Source of the DNA: Desulfovibrio sp.
GTDB lineage: Bacteria; Desulfobacterota; Desulfovibrionia; Desulfovibrionales; Desulfovibrionaceae
Assembly (NCBI GenBank): GCA_017528345.1
Contig: JAFXOX010000048.1
Location: 1-33,083, forward strand
Direction: 5' to 3'
Length of the DNA stretch: 33,083 nucleotides
Within the stretch, counting starts at the first letter, position 1. Every line of letters begins with the position of its first letter. Shown here piece by piece: positions 1 through 6,462 of the stretch. A program made the position numbers and the translations under genes. A model generated the notes under the pieces. That model saw nothing but the letters and a program-made list of their open reading frames with translations. It was not told where the DNA came from and searched no databases.

Positions 1-266
1 TATGCCTGTGCTACGGCATTGCCGATTTCATGGCTCGCTGACAACTCAACGGCTTCGTAGTCTGTGCAGTAGTTGTGACCGAGCGTCAGCATAACCGCCC
101 GCCATCCGTGATTACACATCTGGCCCTTGGGAATGCCCGACTTGTGCAGGGCCTGGTTCACACCTTCGAGCGTGATATGGCCAGATGATCCACTGGAGCG
201 AAACACAAAGCCGTTCCGACGCTCCTCATGCAGCTCCCGCAAAATAACCGGCGCTTGACTGGATAA
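1..266 (-). pseudogene. C-terminal fragment of a P4-type tyrosine recombinase (integrase)
   Basis: Read on the minus strand, the frame is open from 266 to the window edge and is preceded by an in-frame stop (267-269) with no start codon, so the catalytic N-terminal part is missing. The translation runs PVILRELHEERRNGFVF, then NHGWRAVMLTLG, then ASHEIGNAVAQAY. These match the HGxR box and the H-x-x-GNAV-x-x-AY end of P4/CP4-like integrases, which insert islands at tRNA genes. The active-site tyrosine lies at the very edge and the gene may continue beyond the window. It is best read as the relic of an island integrase. It is a different subfamily from the relics at 600 and 32641. Confidence 0.65.
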
Positions 267-365
267 CTACACAGTAAAACGTCATTGCTCTTGCAAAGCA
301 TTCTTTGGCCCTTCAAAGTCACGAACAATCGACATTTTTCACTACATTGAAAAATGTGCGGGGAA

Positions 366-556
366 GCGTGCGGGGACGGAAAAAATCACTCTTCAGAAAC
401 AGCGAAAATAGCGGACTTTTTGACGATACGATATTGCTGCACATGAGCAAGAACATTGACTTGGCTATGTTTGTCTGAAGCCCGCCATTTGCGGGCTTTT
501 CCGGTTTTAGGTCAATTTGCATTTGGCTGTATTTTGCTGTTGCGTGCGGGGACGGA
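366..556. repeat. 15-bp direct repeat pair (366-380 and 542-556)
   Basis: GCGTGCGGGGACGGA occurs twice, 176 bp apart in register, with a partial copy at 356-364. The second copy lies 43 bp before the ATG of the integrase relic. It may be a recombinase arm site or a small duplication. Confidence 0.5.
479..500 (+). terminator. Intrinsic terminator
   Basis: A 7-bp stem AGCCCGC/GCGGGCT with loop CATTT is followed by TTTT. No intact gene ends just before it, so it probably belonged to a gene lost in the decay of the mobile element. Confidence 0.6.
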
Positions 557-599
557 CCATCAAAAAAAACGCGAAAAATCAACATTTTTTGGAGTTACC

Positions 600-686
600 A
601 TGAAACGCGAAAAAACAAAATATCCAGGGATAACATTCCGCGAAATTCCCCGTCTTGACGGCCATGGTACGGAAAAACTGTACTAA
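600..686 (+). pseudogene. N-terminal fragment of a phage-type integrase, truncated
   Basis: There is a good ribosome site (TTGGAG, then ATG at 600). The 28 codons start MKREKTKYPGITFRE and end GHGTEKLY before a stop. This resembles the opening of phage integrases I recall from Desulfovibrio-type genomes (KYPGVYFR, GGxGTEKVYY). The match breaks exactly where the next residues should be YIVFK, and the DNA passes directly into a different coding frame (see 659-838). The arm-binding domain is cut after its first strand and the core and catalytic domains are absent. Confidence 0.6.
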
Positions 687-838
687 CAACAACTACCGTC
701 GCCGGTGCAACAATCTCCACAGACAGCGGCGCATTTACCATTTCCGAATCTGGCGATTTAACCGGCCGATACGACGGCGCAGAAGAGACAGCACCAAAGC
801 ACACATACGTCCGCTATTTCATACGAGCCATTCCTTGA
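659..838 (+). pseudogene. C-terminal fragment of a phage tail-fibre-like protein
   Basis: The frame is open from 659 to the stop at 836-838, with no start of its own. From about 677 it reads TVLTTTTVAGATISTDSG and ends GRYDGAEETAPKHTYVRYF-IRAIP. That ending resembles the conserved last residues of tail-collar and tail-fibre proteins (ETRPKNxAVxYxIRA). A strong terminator follows 36 bp later, as expected behind a real gene end. The fragment overlaps the integrase relic at the junction near 680, so a phage seems to have collapsed by one large internal deletion. The family call rests on the tail motif only. Confidence 0.5.
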
Positions 839-873
839 AAAATCGGCACTTTCCCTTCGCTCACCTCTCTTAT

Positions 874-908
874 GCCGCAGCCTCAACCCTGCGGCTCTTT
901 CTTTTTTT
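874..908 (+). terminator. Intrinsic terminator behind the tail-fibre relic
   Basis: Stem GCCGCAG/CTGCGGC with an 8-nt loop, followed by CTTTCTTTTTTT. Confidence 0.75.
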
Positions 909-980
909 CACGGCCCAGTCCTTTCACCCCCGTATTTCTGTCTTTCGCGGAATTTTCCCCCTCGCTCACCTCGCTTGATC

Positions 981-1009
981 AGGCCCAGGCTTGAGAGCCT
1001 GGGCCTTTT
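981..1009 (+). terminator. Second intrinsic terminator
   Basis: A perfect 10-bp stem AGGCCCAGGC/GCCTGGGCCT with loop TTGAGA runs into TTTT. The sequence before it (CTCGCTCACCTC at 961-972) nearly repeats that before the 874 terminator (TTCGCTCACCTC at 857-868). The region 839-1084 holds no gene. Confidence 0.75.
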
Positions 1010-1084
1010 GCGCTGGCAGCTTTCCGGACTTTCAAAAAGCGCAAAAAAGGGCCCAAATCTCCAACCTGACAACAAGGGCCCTAG

Positions 1085-1335
1085 ATCTCCAATGCTCATG
1101 GAGCCCGTCTCCACATGGCCTGCAGAGTACTTGGCATCATCGAAAGGACGTATCATCGGTGGAAGAAGATGCTGAGCAAAACAGGTAAACTCGATGATTC
1201 ACGGCCTTGTGCTGAGCACCCGACTCCTGGCCAACAAGCTGAGTCCAGAGGAAGAGCGGACGATCCCGGAACAGGCCTATGCCCCTGAATTCGCCGATTC
1301 CTCATCCAAGCAGATCGTGCCACAATTGGCCGATA
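1085..1335 (+). pseudogene. IS3-family transposase fragment, copy 1
   Basis: After a stop at 1082-1084 the frame reads SNAHGARLHMACRVLG, then ERTYHRWKKMLSK, which is the helix-turn-helix start of IS3-family transposases (GARLxxACxVLGxSxRTxxRW). Near 1225 the reading must shift to another frame, where ANKLSPEEERTIPEQ and SSKQIVPQLAD continue the known pattern (NKLSxEERxxIL, PPSQIVPxLADxG). The fragment stops at 1335, where the toxin-antitoxin cassette begins. No DDE catalytic domain is present. Confidence 0.65.
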
Positions 1336-1348
1336 ATCGACGGCCATT

Positions 1349-1852
1349 TTACCCATTGCCAATACGGCTTGCCCGTACAGAGGACAGGGGCAGCATCAGC
1401 GTCAATTCATTGATGGGGGAGGGTGTAAAGCCGCAGCTTATATAAAAGTGTTTGGCACGCCCATTCAGGGCATGAACCAAAATGCAGCGTATCCCCGCAA
1501 TGTGAGCAGCCTGTTCGGTGCGTAGAATGGCGTCCCGCAGCAAAGCACGGCCAATTCCCTGTCGCTGAAGAGAGATATCCACGGCAAGGCGGGCCAGCAG
1601 CATGATGGGAATGGGATCCGGCATATTGCGACGAATCCTGCCCGGCACGAACGAGTGGCCGACGCTCCCCACTGCCAACGAATAGTAACCAACCACAGCA
1701 TTGGCATGCGTAATGACATATGTACGGCTGGCTCCACCAGCTTCGTTCTTGAGGGCGCGGTTTTTGAGCCAGGCATCAAGAGCCGGTTCGCCACAATGGA
1801 ACAGCTCGCAATTATGCTTTTCTTCCAGATGACAAGGCGCGGCAATGGACAT
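1349..1852 (-). CDS. GNAT acetyltransferase toxin of a TacT/AtaT-type toxin-antitoxin pair
   Basis: A 167-residue GCN5-type N-acetyltransferase. The acetyl-CoA loop is visible as RLAVDISLQRQGIGRALLRDA (Q-R-Q-G-I-G-R-A). The tyrosine region HFYISCGF and the C-terminal strand ELTLMLPL follow. Size and pattern fit the toxins that acetylate the amino group of charged tRNAs and so block translation. The start is the ATG at 1850-1852, one base after the antitoxin stop, so the two genes are translationally linked. The antitoxin gene lies upstream, as usual for this family. The gene lies wholly inside the direct-repeat cassette. Which tRNA is modified cannot be read from the sequence. Confidence 0.85.
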   Translation of the reverse strand: MSIAAPCHLEEKHNCELFHCGEPALDAWLKNRALKNEAGGASRTYVITHANAVVGYYSLAVGSVGHSFVPGRIRRNMPDPIPIMLLARLAVDISLQRQGIGRALLRDAILRTEQAAHIAGIRCILVHALNGRAKHFYISCGFTPSPINELTLMLPLSSVRASRIGNG

Positions 1853-1853
1853 G

Positions 1854-2123
1854 TTACTTGTCCCAAGGCGCTGGAGTGTTCAGCAAACGAACCAAAGCAG
1901 AATTAGGACGTACAGGAGCATCCAACATCGTCGTAAAAGCATCCCACTGTTCCATGGAAAGCTGAAAATGCGCCTTTTCCGCCAACACATCCTCAGCATG
2001 CCGCACAGCCAAATCCAGAATAAATGCCGTGCGCGACTTTCCCAACAACTGTGCGGCACTGTCGATGATCGCCTTCTGTTCGGCAGAAATACGCACATTG
2101 ATGACTTCCGTAGCTACGCTCAT
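1854..2123 (-). CDS. DUF1778 (TacA-like) ribbon-helix-helix antitoxin
   Basis: An 89-residue protein. VINVRISAEQKAIIDSAAQL is the typical DUF1778 ribbon-helix-helix start that binds the operator. The C-terminal half (MEQWDAFTTMLDAP, then NSALVRLL) is the segment that wraps the GNAT toxin. I chose the ATG at 2121-2123 because GGAGGAG precedes it by 6-7 bases; a longer frame starting at 2156 has no such site. Antitoxins of this family normally repress their own promoter together with the toxin. The promoter would lie in 2124-2209, but no clear operator repeat could be read there. Confidence 0.85.
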   Translation of the reverse strand: MSVATEVINVRISAEQKAIIDSAAQLLGKSRTAFILDLAVRHAEDVLAEKAHFQLSMEQWDAFTTMLDAPVRPNSALVRLLNTPAPWDK

Positions 2124-2209
2124 AGCGGTCTCCTCCCTGATGAAAGGAAACAACAAAACTCACCTCGTGTCAACACAAAGTATATACAGAATTTACCACG
2201 ATAACAAAA

Positions 2210-2476
2210 ATCGGTGGAAGAAGATGCTGAGCAAAACAGGTAAACTCGATGATTTACGGCCTTGTGCTGAGCGCCCGACTTTTGGCCAACAAGCTGAGTC
2301 CAGAGGAAGAGCAGACGATCCCGGAACAGGCCAATTCCCCTGAAGTCGCCGATTCCTCACCCAAGCAGATCGTGCCCCAATTGGCTGATAGAGGCGTTTA
2401 TATCGCATCTGCATCAACCTTTTACCGTACGCTACATAAGCACAGCATGAGTAAAGATGAAACAACAGCGTTGTGA
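2210..2476 (+). pseudogene. IS3-family transposase fragment, copy 2
   Basis: It begins abruptly at RWKKMLSK and repeats copy 1, including the same need to change frame near 2280. It then continues past the point where copy 1 stops: GVYIASASTFYRTLHKH, matching the RGIYIASESTFYRVL segment of IS3 transposases. It diverges after that and ends at a stop at 2474-2476. Joining 1085-1335 to 2391-2476 restores one continuous relic, so the cassette entered an already dead element. Confidence 0.65.
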
Positions 2477-2478
2477 TT

Positions 2479-2844
2479 TATCCATCAGCTGAGAGCTACG
2501 TGGGAGATTGTCTTGCAATTCTCAGCGCTTCAGCTTATGAAGGACCTGCCCATTTTTCCCTGCATAACCATCTTCTCAAACCAAGGAGCCAGCGAGAAAT
2601 GATGGAAGTATGGCGTGAGGTGTTTGCTGGCATTGTAAGCCAATCACTCTCTTCTGGCATGCCGGATCTTGAGAGGGCGTAATGCCTATCGTGCCGGGAG
2701 TGTCTCGATTTCGCACATTCACGTCGAATTCCTGAAGAAAGTACTCTTTTGACTGAATTAGTTTGCATACAACATTGATCTGAACGACGGACGTATTATT
2801 TTTTATGCTGAGACGTACTGCGTTACGTGAAGAGAGAGTCATTT
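2479..2844. other. Region before ssb, no supported gene
   Basis: A GTG-started 69-codon frame (2473-2682) has no ribosome site, starts inside the transposase relic and matches nothing I recognise. TTGACT at 2749-2754 could be a -35 box for ssb, but no convincing -10 is placed correctly. The ssb promoter is therefore unassigned. Confidence 0.3.
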
Positions 2845-3429
2845 ATGTTAAATAAAGCAATGATTATTGGACGGTTGGGACGTGATCCGGAACTTCGCTA
2901 TACACAAAGTGGCGTCCCTGTTACTACGCTGAATGTCGCTACGAGTGAAACGTATATTGATCGCGATGGCAATAAAAACGAAATCACAGAATGGCATAGA
3001 GTATCAGTTTTTCAGCGTCAGGCGGAAAATTGTGTGAAATTTTTGCGGAAAGGCAGCCTTGTGTTTGTGGAAGGTAGTCTGCAGACTCGCAAATGGCAGG
3101 ATCAGCAGGGTGTTGAACGCACGACCACGGTGATTAAAGCCCAGAGGGTCACCTTCCTTGATAAGCGCAGCGATTATGCCCCGCGTGATGAGTATGAAGG
3201 CGGCTACCACAGCCGCGCAGGCTATGACCGGGCTCCCAATCATGCCCCTGGTCAGAATGCCTATGGCACATCTCCCTATGGGCAGGATGACTACGGTCAT
3301 CCCTTTGGTGGTGGCTCACAGGAAGCCGAACTTGGATCCTACCAGGCACCTGCAGAGGGTTCGCCCTTTCCTTCTGAGATGCAGGTGAGTGAACAGAGTG
3401 CTCCTTCTTCAGAAGATGGCAAATTCTAG
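2845..3429 (+). CDS. ssb: Single-stranded DNA-binding protein
   Basis: A 194-residue protein with the SSB OB-fold opening MLNKAMIIGRLGRDPELRYT, then ITEWHRVSVF and FVEGSLQTRKWQD. It coats single-stranded DNA in replication, repair and recombination. Residues from about 110 on form a flexible G/Y/P-rich linker. The usual acidic tip that docks partner proteins (DDDIPF) is replaced here by SSEDGKF: the final phenylalanine stays, but the acidic run and the proline are weakened. The start is the ATG at 2845 behind AGAGAGAG; the GTG at 2827 would add six residues not typical of the family. Confidence 0.95.
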   Translation: MLNKAMIIGRLGRDPELRYTQSGVPVTTLNVATSETYIDRDGNKNEITEWHRVSVFQRQAENCVKFLRKGSLVFVEGSLQTRKWQDQQGVERTTTVIKAQRVTFLDKRSDYAPRDEYEGGYHSRAGYDRAPNHAPGQNAYGTSPYGQDDYGHPFGGGSQEAELGSYQAPAEGSPFPSEMQVSEQSAPSSEDGKF

Positions 3430-3435
3430 AGGCTG

Positions 3436-3679
3436 AACTCTTTGGAGAACTGGCTGCAGGAAAAATGTGCTGATTATTGCGGCTAAGAAGAGTTTGGCGG
3501 CCGGGAAGGCCGTGTCAGCCTGTGATGAAGTTCGGACTCGAGTGTCTGCGCTTCTGCAGGAACCCACCTGCGGATCTCGGTAGAAATACCGTGGTTCAGC
3601 AGGGATCCCCTCCCGGAAGGCGAGGGGGATGTCAAGGTTTTGTCCGTGGAGAAACACTGCGTTCTTCACGGATTTTTTT
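3436..3679 (+). ncRNA. Possible structured non-coding RNA or leader, family not recognised
   Basis: The 299 bp between ssb and the next gene are full of hairpins. A long-range pair AACTCTT/AAGAGTT joins about 3437 to 3488. Local hairpins follow: 3498-3512 (CGGCC-GGGAA-GGCCG), 3556-3571 (GCAGG-AACCCA-CCTGC), 3578-3591 (CGGTA-GAAA-TACCG, a GNRA loop) and 3607-3628 (CCCCTCCC-GGAA-GG-C-GAGGGG, a GNRA loop with one bulge). The last element is an intrinsic terminator at 3643-3679. I could not match it to 6S, SRP, RNase P, tmRNA, TPP, cobalamin, fluoride or guanidine motifs. It could be a free small RNA, the ssb 3' end, or a termination-type leader of the DUF486 gene. Confidence 0.35.
3643..3679 (+). 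terminator. Intrinsic terminator
   Basis: An 11-bp stem TCCGTGGAGAA/TTCTTCACGGA (one G-U pair) with an 8-nt loop is followed by seven T. It ends either ssb transcription or the putative RNA, 49 bp before the DUF486 start. Confidence 0.85.
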
Positions 3680-3728
3680 GTCCCTTGGCTTTTGTGAAAC
3701 CACTTTGTTTATCGGTTGAGGAGAATCC

Positions 3729-4088
3729 ATGATGTTTCCCAGTGCCCTTCCCGTTCCTGTGCAGACAATAGGTCTGCTTCTTTGTTCCAATATTTTTATG
3801 ACCTTTGCCTGGTATGGGCATTTACGCTGGAAAGGACTGCCTTTGCTTCTGGTTATTCTCTCGAGCTGGGGGTTGGCCTTCTTCGAATATCTCCTGCAGG
3901 TTCCGGCCAATCGCATTGGCTATGGGTATTTTTCAGCTGTTGAGCTCAAAACCATTCAGGAAGTCATTTCCTTAACAGTTTTTATGGCTTTTTCGATTTT
4001 TTGGCTTGGTGAACGTATCCATCTCAATCACATTATTGGCTTTGCTCTTATTGTCTTGGCTTCATGGATCATCTTCAAGGATGCATAG
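3729..4088 (+). CDS. DUF486 family small multidrug/DMT-type membrane protein
   Basis: A 119-residue protein with four membrane segments, roughly residues 8-27, 37-55, 73-93 and 97-115. FMTFAWYGHL, NRIGYGYFSAVELKTIQEV and ERIHLNHIIGFALIV match the DUF486 family, a relative of the drug/metabolite transporters. The substrate is unknown for the family. Ribosome site GAGGAG lies 6 bases before the ATG at 3729; a second ATG follows at once. It is transcribed after the terminator at 3643-3679, so it either has its own promoter close by or depends on readthrough. Confidence 0.8.
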   Translation: MMFPSALPVPVQTIGLLLCSNIFMTFAWYGHLRWKGLPLLLVILSSWGLAFFEYLLQVPANRIGYGYFSAVELKTIQEVISLTVFMAFSIFWLGERIHLNHIIGFALIVLASWIIFKDA

Positions 4089-4190
4089 TTTTTGTATTGA
4101 TATGTGTATTTTTGAATGATTTTGATGTGAAGAATTCCATAAAGATTGAATCTAAGGACTTACTTTGCGTACATAGCATTATGCATGTAG

Positions 4191-4877
4191 GTGACGTTGC
4201 CAAATGGCAAAAATATTGTTAGTCTGCAAGATATGCCAAATACGTGTTATCCAGATCTCTCTTTGCCCAGGTCGACGACCGAGCGTCGTGGAAAAGGGCG
4301 TCCTCGGGCCTTTGACCGCGAAGATGCCTTGCGTAAGGCTTTGCATGTCTTTTGGCGCAAAGGCTATGAGCCGGCTTCCGTGGCAGAATTGTGCAAGGCC
4401 ATGGAGATCAATCCGCCAAGCCTCTATGCGGGTTTCGGCAATAAAGCGTCTCTGTTTATTGAGGCTGTCCTGTATTATGAACAGACCTATTGGGAGGCTC
4501 CGGCGAGGGCCTTTTTTGCAGAACCGGATATTTTTCGGGCTGTCAGTGAGTTTTTTGCCACAGCAACGCGCATTCTGTTTTCTGCGGATACGCCCTGCGG
4601 CTGCATGGTGGTCCTTGCCGCTATCAATATTTCAGAGAGGGAAACGGACGTCATAGAGGCCTTACACAAGCTGCGACAGGCAACCAGATCAATGTTTGCC
4701 AAGCGTCTGCAGCAGGCAGTCCAAGACCGGCAGATATCCTCCGAAACCAATATTTTAGCCCTGGCAGGGGCCTTGAATACCCTGCTCGAAGGCCTTTCTC
4801 TGCAGATGCGTGACGGCCTTTGTCAGGAGGAAGTACTGGCTATCGCAGCCCAAGCTGTGCACCTTTTGCCGCGCTAA
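4191..4877 (+). CDS. TetR/AcrR family transcriptional regulator
   Basis: Up to 228 residues. The DNA-binding part is GRPRAFDREDALRKALHVF, WRKGYEPASVAELCKAM and PPSLYAGFGNKASLFIEAV, the standard TetR helix-turn-helix followed by the start of helix 4. The C-terminal ligand domain contains TPCGCMVVLAA, where one or two cysteines sit in the position of the usual GC(L/M)xxN motif. The frame opens with a GTG at 4191; an ATG at 4233 would remove 14 residues, and neither has a strong ribosome site, so the start is uncertain. It lies just upstream of the radical SAM operon, whose promoter carries a perfect palindrome (4925-4944). It is therefore the likely repressor of that operon. The inducer is unknown. 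Confidence 0.85.
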   Translation: MTLPNGKNIVSLQDMPNTCYPDLSLPRSTTERRGKGRPRAFDREDALRKALHVFWRKGYEPASVAELCKAMEINPPSLYAGFGNKASLFIEAVLYYEQTYWEAPARAFFAEPDIFRAVSEFFATATRILFSADTPCGCMVVLAAINISERETDVIEALHKLRQATRSMFAKRLQQAVQDRQISSETNILALAGALNTLLEGLSLQMRDGLCQEEVLAIAAQAVHLLPR

Positions 4878-4915
4878 GAAGACCAGAGTGCTTTGTTCGG
4901 CAAGCGTGTTAGCCC

Positions 4916-4944
4916 TTGACAAATTTTGTAGTGAGCACTACAAA
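4916..4944 (+). promoter_or_regulatory. Promoter of the radical SAM operon with an embedded operator
   Basis: TTGACA (4916-4921), a 17-bp spacer and TACAAA (4939-4944) form a sigma-70-like promoter. Exactly over the spacer and -10 lies the palindrome TTTGTAGTGAGCACTACAAA (4925-4944, 9-bp arms around AG). A repressor bound there would block RNA polymerase. The adjacent TetR gene is the obvious candidate. No similar palindrome was seen before the tetR gene itself. Confidence 0.7.
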
Positions 4945-4974
4945 TTATACATCTGGATATGAGAGGAGGTAGTC

Positions 4975-5865
4975 ATGGAATTTTCAGAACCTGCCATGCG
5001 TCCGCCCCAGGAGGCCCGTTCTCTTTTGCTCAGGGCCACACAAGGCTGTACCTATAATGCCTGCCATTTCTGCTATGTGTCGCGAGGCTATCCCTTTATG
5101 GCGGTGACGCCAGAGCAGATGGAAAAGGAGGTCATTGCGCATAAGCCTTTTTTTCCAGCAAACACAGCCATTTATCTGACCGGTTCCAATCCCTTTGCCT
5201 TGCCCACGCAGACTCTGAAAAACTATCTTAGTGTGCTGCGCCGGCATTTTCCTCATTTCGAGGCATTGAGCATGCAAAGCCGAATTGACGACATCAGCCG
5301 GAAAACATCTGAGGAATTGCAGCAGTTGCGTGAGATGGGTCTTGCCCAGCTCTATATTGGGACAGAAAACGGCAATGATGCTGTTTTGCAGCTGATGAAC
5401 AAGGGGCACAGTCAGGCCCAGGCTGTTGAGCAACTCCTGCGTCTGGATGAGGCCGGCATAGCCTATACAACCTTTTACGTTCTTGGTCTTGGGGGCAAGG
5501 GGACAGGCAAGGCATGTGGCGAAGCGACAGCTGCCATGTTCAATCAGGTGCATCCACGTCGCATCACAACCACAGGCATGACGATTTTTCCCGATACCCC
5601 ACTAGCTGACATGGTGGCTTTAGGACAATTCACCGAGGCAAGTGAGCGGGAGAAAATCGAGGAACTCCTGGTATTTCTTGAACATCTGAAGGTGGATACC
5701 TTTTACGATGGCATCCACTACCTCAATCCCCTCAATTATCGCTTTGCCAATGCCAACGTGCAGGAAAAGAACAGGGTCCTTGCGGACATCCGTGAGACCT
5801 TGCGGAACAGTTCTGATAAAGATCTGGAACTCATGGTCAATCGCAAACAGATGCGCTCTCTTTAG
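4975..5865 (+). CDS. Radical SAM protein (COG1032-like)
   Basis: A 296-residue protein. RATQGCTYNACHFCYVSRG places C25, C30 and C33 in a C-x4-C-x2-C cluster motif. This spacing is wider than the classic CxxxCxxC but is usual in the small radical SAM group with the pattern GCSHNKCTFC. The three cysteines should hold the 4Fe-4S cluster that cleaves S-adenosylmethionine. IYLTGSNPF, QSRIDDI and QLYIGTENGND are typical barrel segments. There is a strong ribosome site (AGGAGGT, 5 bases before the ATG). It is first in an operon with two flavodoxin-like proteins, suggesting that those supply electrons or act on the same substrate. No additional cluster motif is visible. The substrate is unknown. Confidence 0.85.
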   Translation: MEFSEPAMRPPQEARSLLLRATQGCTYNACHFCYVSRGYPFMAVTPEQMEKEVIAHKPFFPANTAIYLTGSNPFALPTQTLKNYLSVLRRHFPHFEALSMQSRIDDISRKTSEELQQLREMGLAQLYIGTENGNDAVLQLMNKGHSQAQAVEQLLRLDEAGIAYTTFYVLGLGGKGTGKACGEATAAMFNQVHPRRITTTGMTIFPDTPLADMVALGQFTEASEREKIEELLVFLEHLKVDTFYDGIHYLNPLNYRFANANVQEKNRVLADIRETLRNSSDKDLELMVNRKQMRSL

Positions 5866-5896
5866 CACATTCTTTCCAAATGATTAGGAGATACAA

Positions 5897-6451
5897 ATGG
5901 GTAAGCACATTCTTCTTCTCAATGGCAGTCCTCGCAGTAAGGGCAATACTGCTATGCTCTGTGACGCCTTCACAGCCGGGGCACAAAGTGCAGGTCATAC
6001 GGTGACCCGTTTTGATTTGCAAAAAATGGAGATTCATGGCTGTCTTGGCTGTATGAAGGGCGGCAAAGACAAGGCAAGCCCTTGTGTCCAGAAAGACGAT
6101 ATGAACAAAATTTATCCGGCCTATGTTCAGGCCGATATCGTGGTTTTGGCCTCGCCCATGTACTACTGGAGTGTATCGGGGCAGTTGAAGACGGCCTTTG
6201 ATCGGCTTTTTGCCGTGGCTGAAACAGATCCCCATTATGCCAATCCCCGTAAGGACTGTGCCCTGATTATGGCGGCCGAAGGTGACAGTGCAGAAAATTG
6301 GAAGCCAGTGCTCGACTATTATCAGGCGCTTGTGGGTTTTCTTGGCTGGCATGATCTCGGGCAGGTGCTGGCTGGAGGGGTTCTTCAGGCGCAGGCTGTG
6401 GCAGGACGTCCCGTTCTGGATAAGGCCCGCAGCTTTGGGGCTTCTCTTTAG
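5897..6451 (+). CDS. Flavodoxin-like NAD(P)H-dependent FMN reductase family protein
   Basis: A 184-residue protein. ILLLNGSPRSKGNT is the FMN phosphate loop, and VVLASPMYYWSVSGQLKTAFDR is the second FMN-contact region of the family. The region GCLGCMKGGKDKASPC keeps three cysteines (C49, C52, C63) but lacks one of the four seen in iron-sulfur flavoproteins, so it probably binds only FMN. It is 31 bp after the radical SAM gene, with TTAGGAG before the ATG. A reductase role is inferred from family membership; the electron partner could be the radical SAM enzyme or the next protein. Confidence 0.8.
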   Translation: MGKHILLLNGSPRSKGNTAMLCDAFTAGAQSAGHTVTRFDLQKMEIHGCLGCMKGGKDKASPCVQKDDMNKIYPAYVQADIVVLASPMYYWSVSGQLKTAFDRLFAVAETDPHYANPRKDCALIMAAEGDSAENWKPVLDYYQALVGFLGWHDLGQVLAGGVLQAQAVAGRPVLDKARSFGASL

Positions 6452-6462
6452 GAGAACAAGGA

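Larger units (their letters stand above)
270..599. other. Gene-free segment with repeats, upstream of an integrase relic
   Basis: I see no gene here. The segment holds a perfect 9-bp inverted repeat (332-340 with 349-357, ACATTTTTC and GAAAAATGT), a 15-bp direct repeat GCGTGCGGGGACGGA at 366-380 and 542-556, a third partial copy (GTGCGGGGA at 356-364), and a terminator-like hairpin at 479-500. Such repeats directly in front of an integrase start could be arm-type binding sites, but this is only an inference from position. Confidence 0.4.
1155..2390 (+). repeat. 181-bp direct repeats flanking a toxin-antitoxin cassette (1155-1335 and 2210-2390)
   Basis: The two segments line up base for base without gaps, offset by 1055, and differ at only scattered positions. 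Both start ATCGGTGGAAGAAGATGCTG and end CAATTGGC(C/T)GATA. They are pieces of the same broken IS3-type transposase. The 874 bp between them (1336-2209) is exactly the toxin-antitoxin cassette and its promoter. Confidence 0.85.

Noticed and set aside
2473..2682. 69-codon plus-strand frame after the transposase relic
   Set aside because: GTG start without ribosome site inside the relic; no family recognised. It may be a leftover of a mobile element, but this cannot be supported.
3436..3679. Identification of the structured region as 6S RNA, SRP RNA or a known riboswitch
   Set aside because: None of the conserved sequence cores that I know for these families could be found on either strand.
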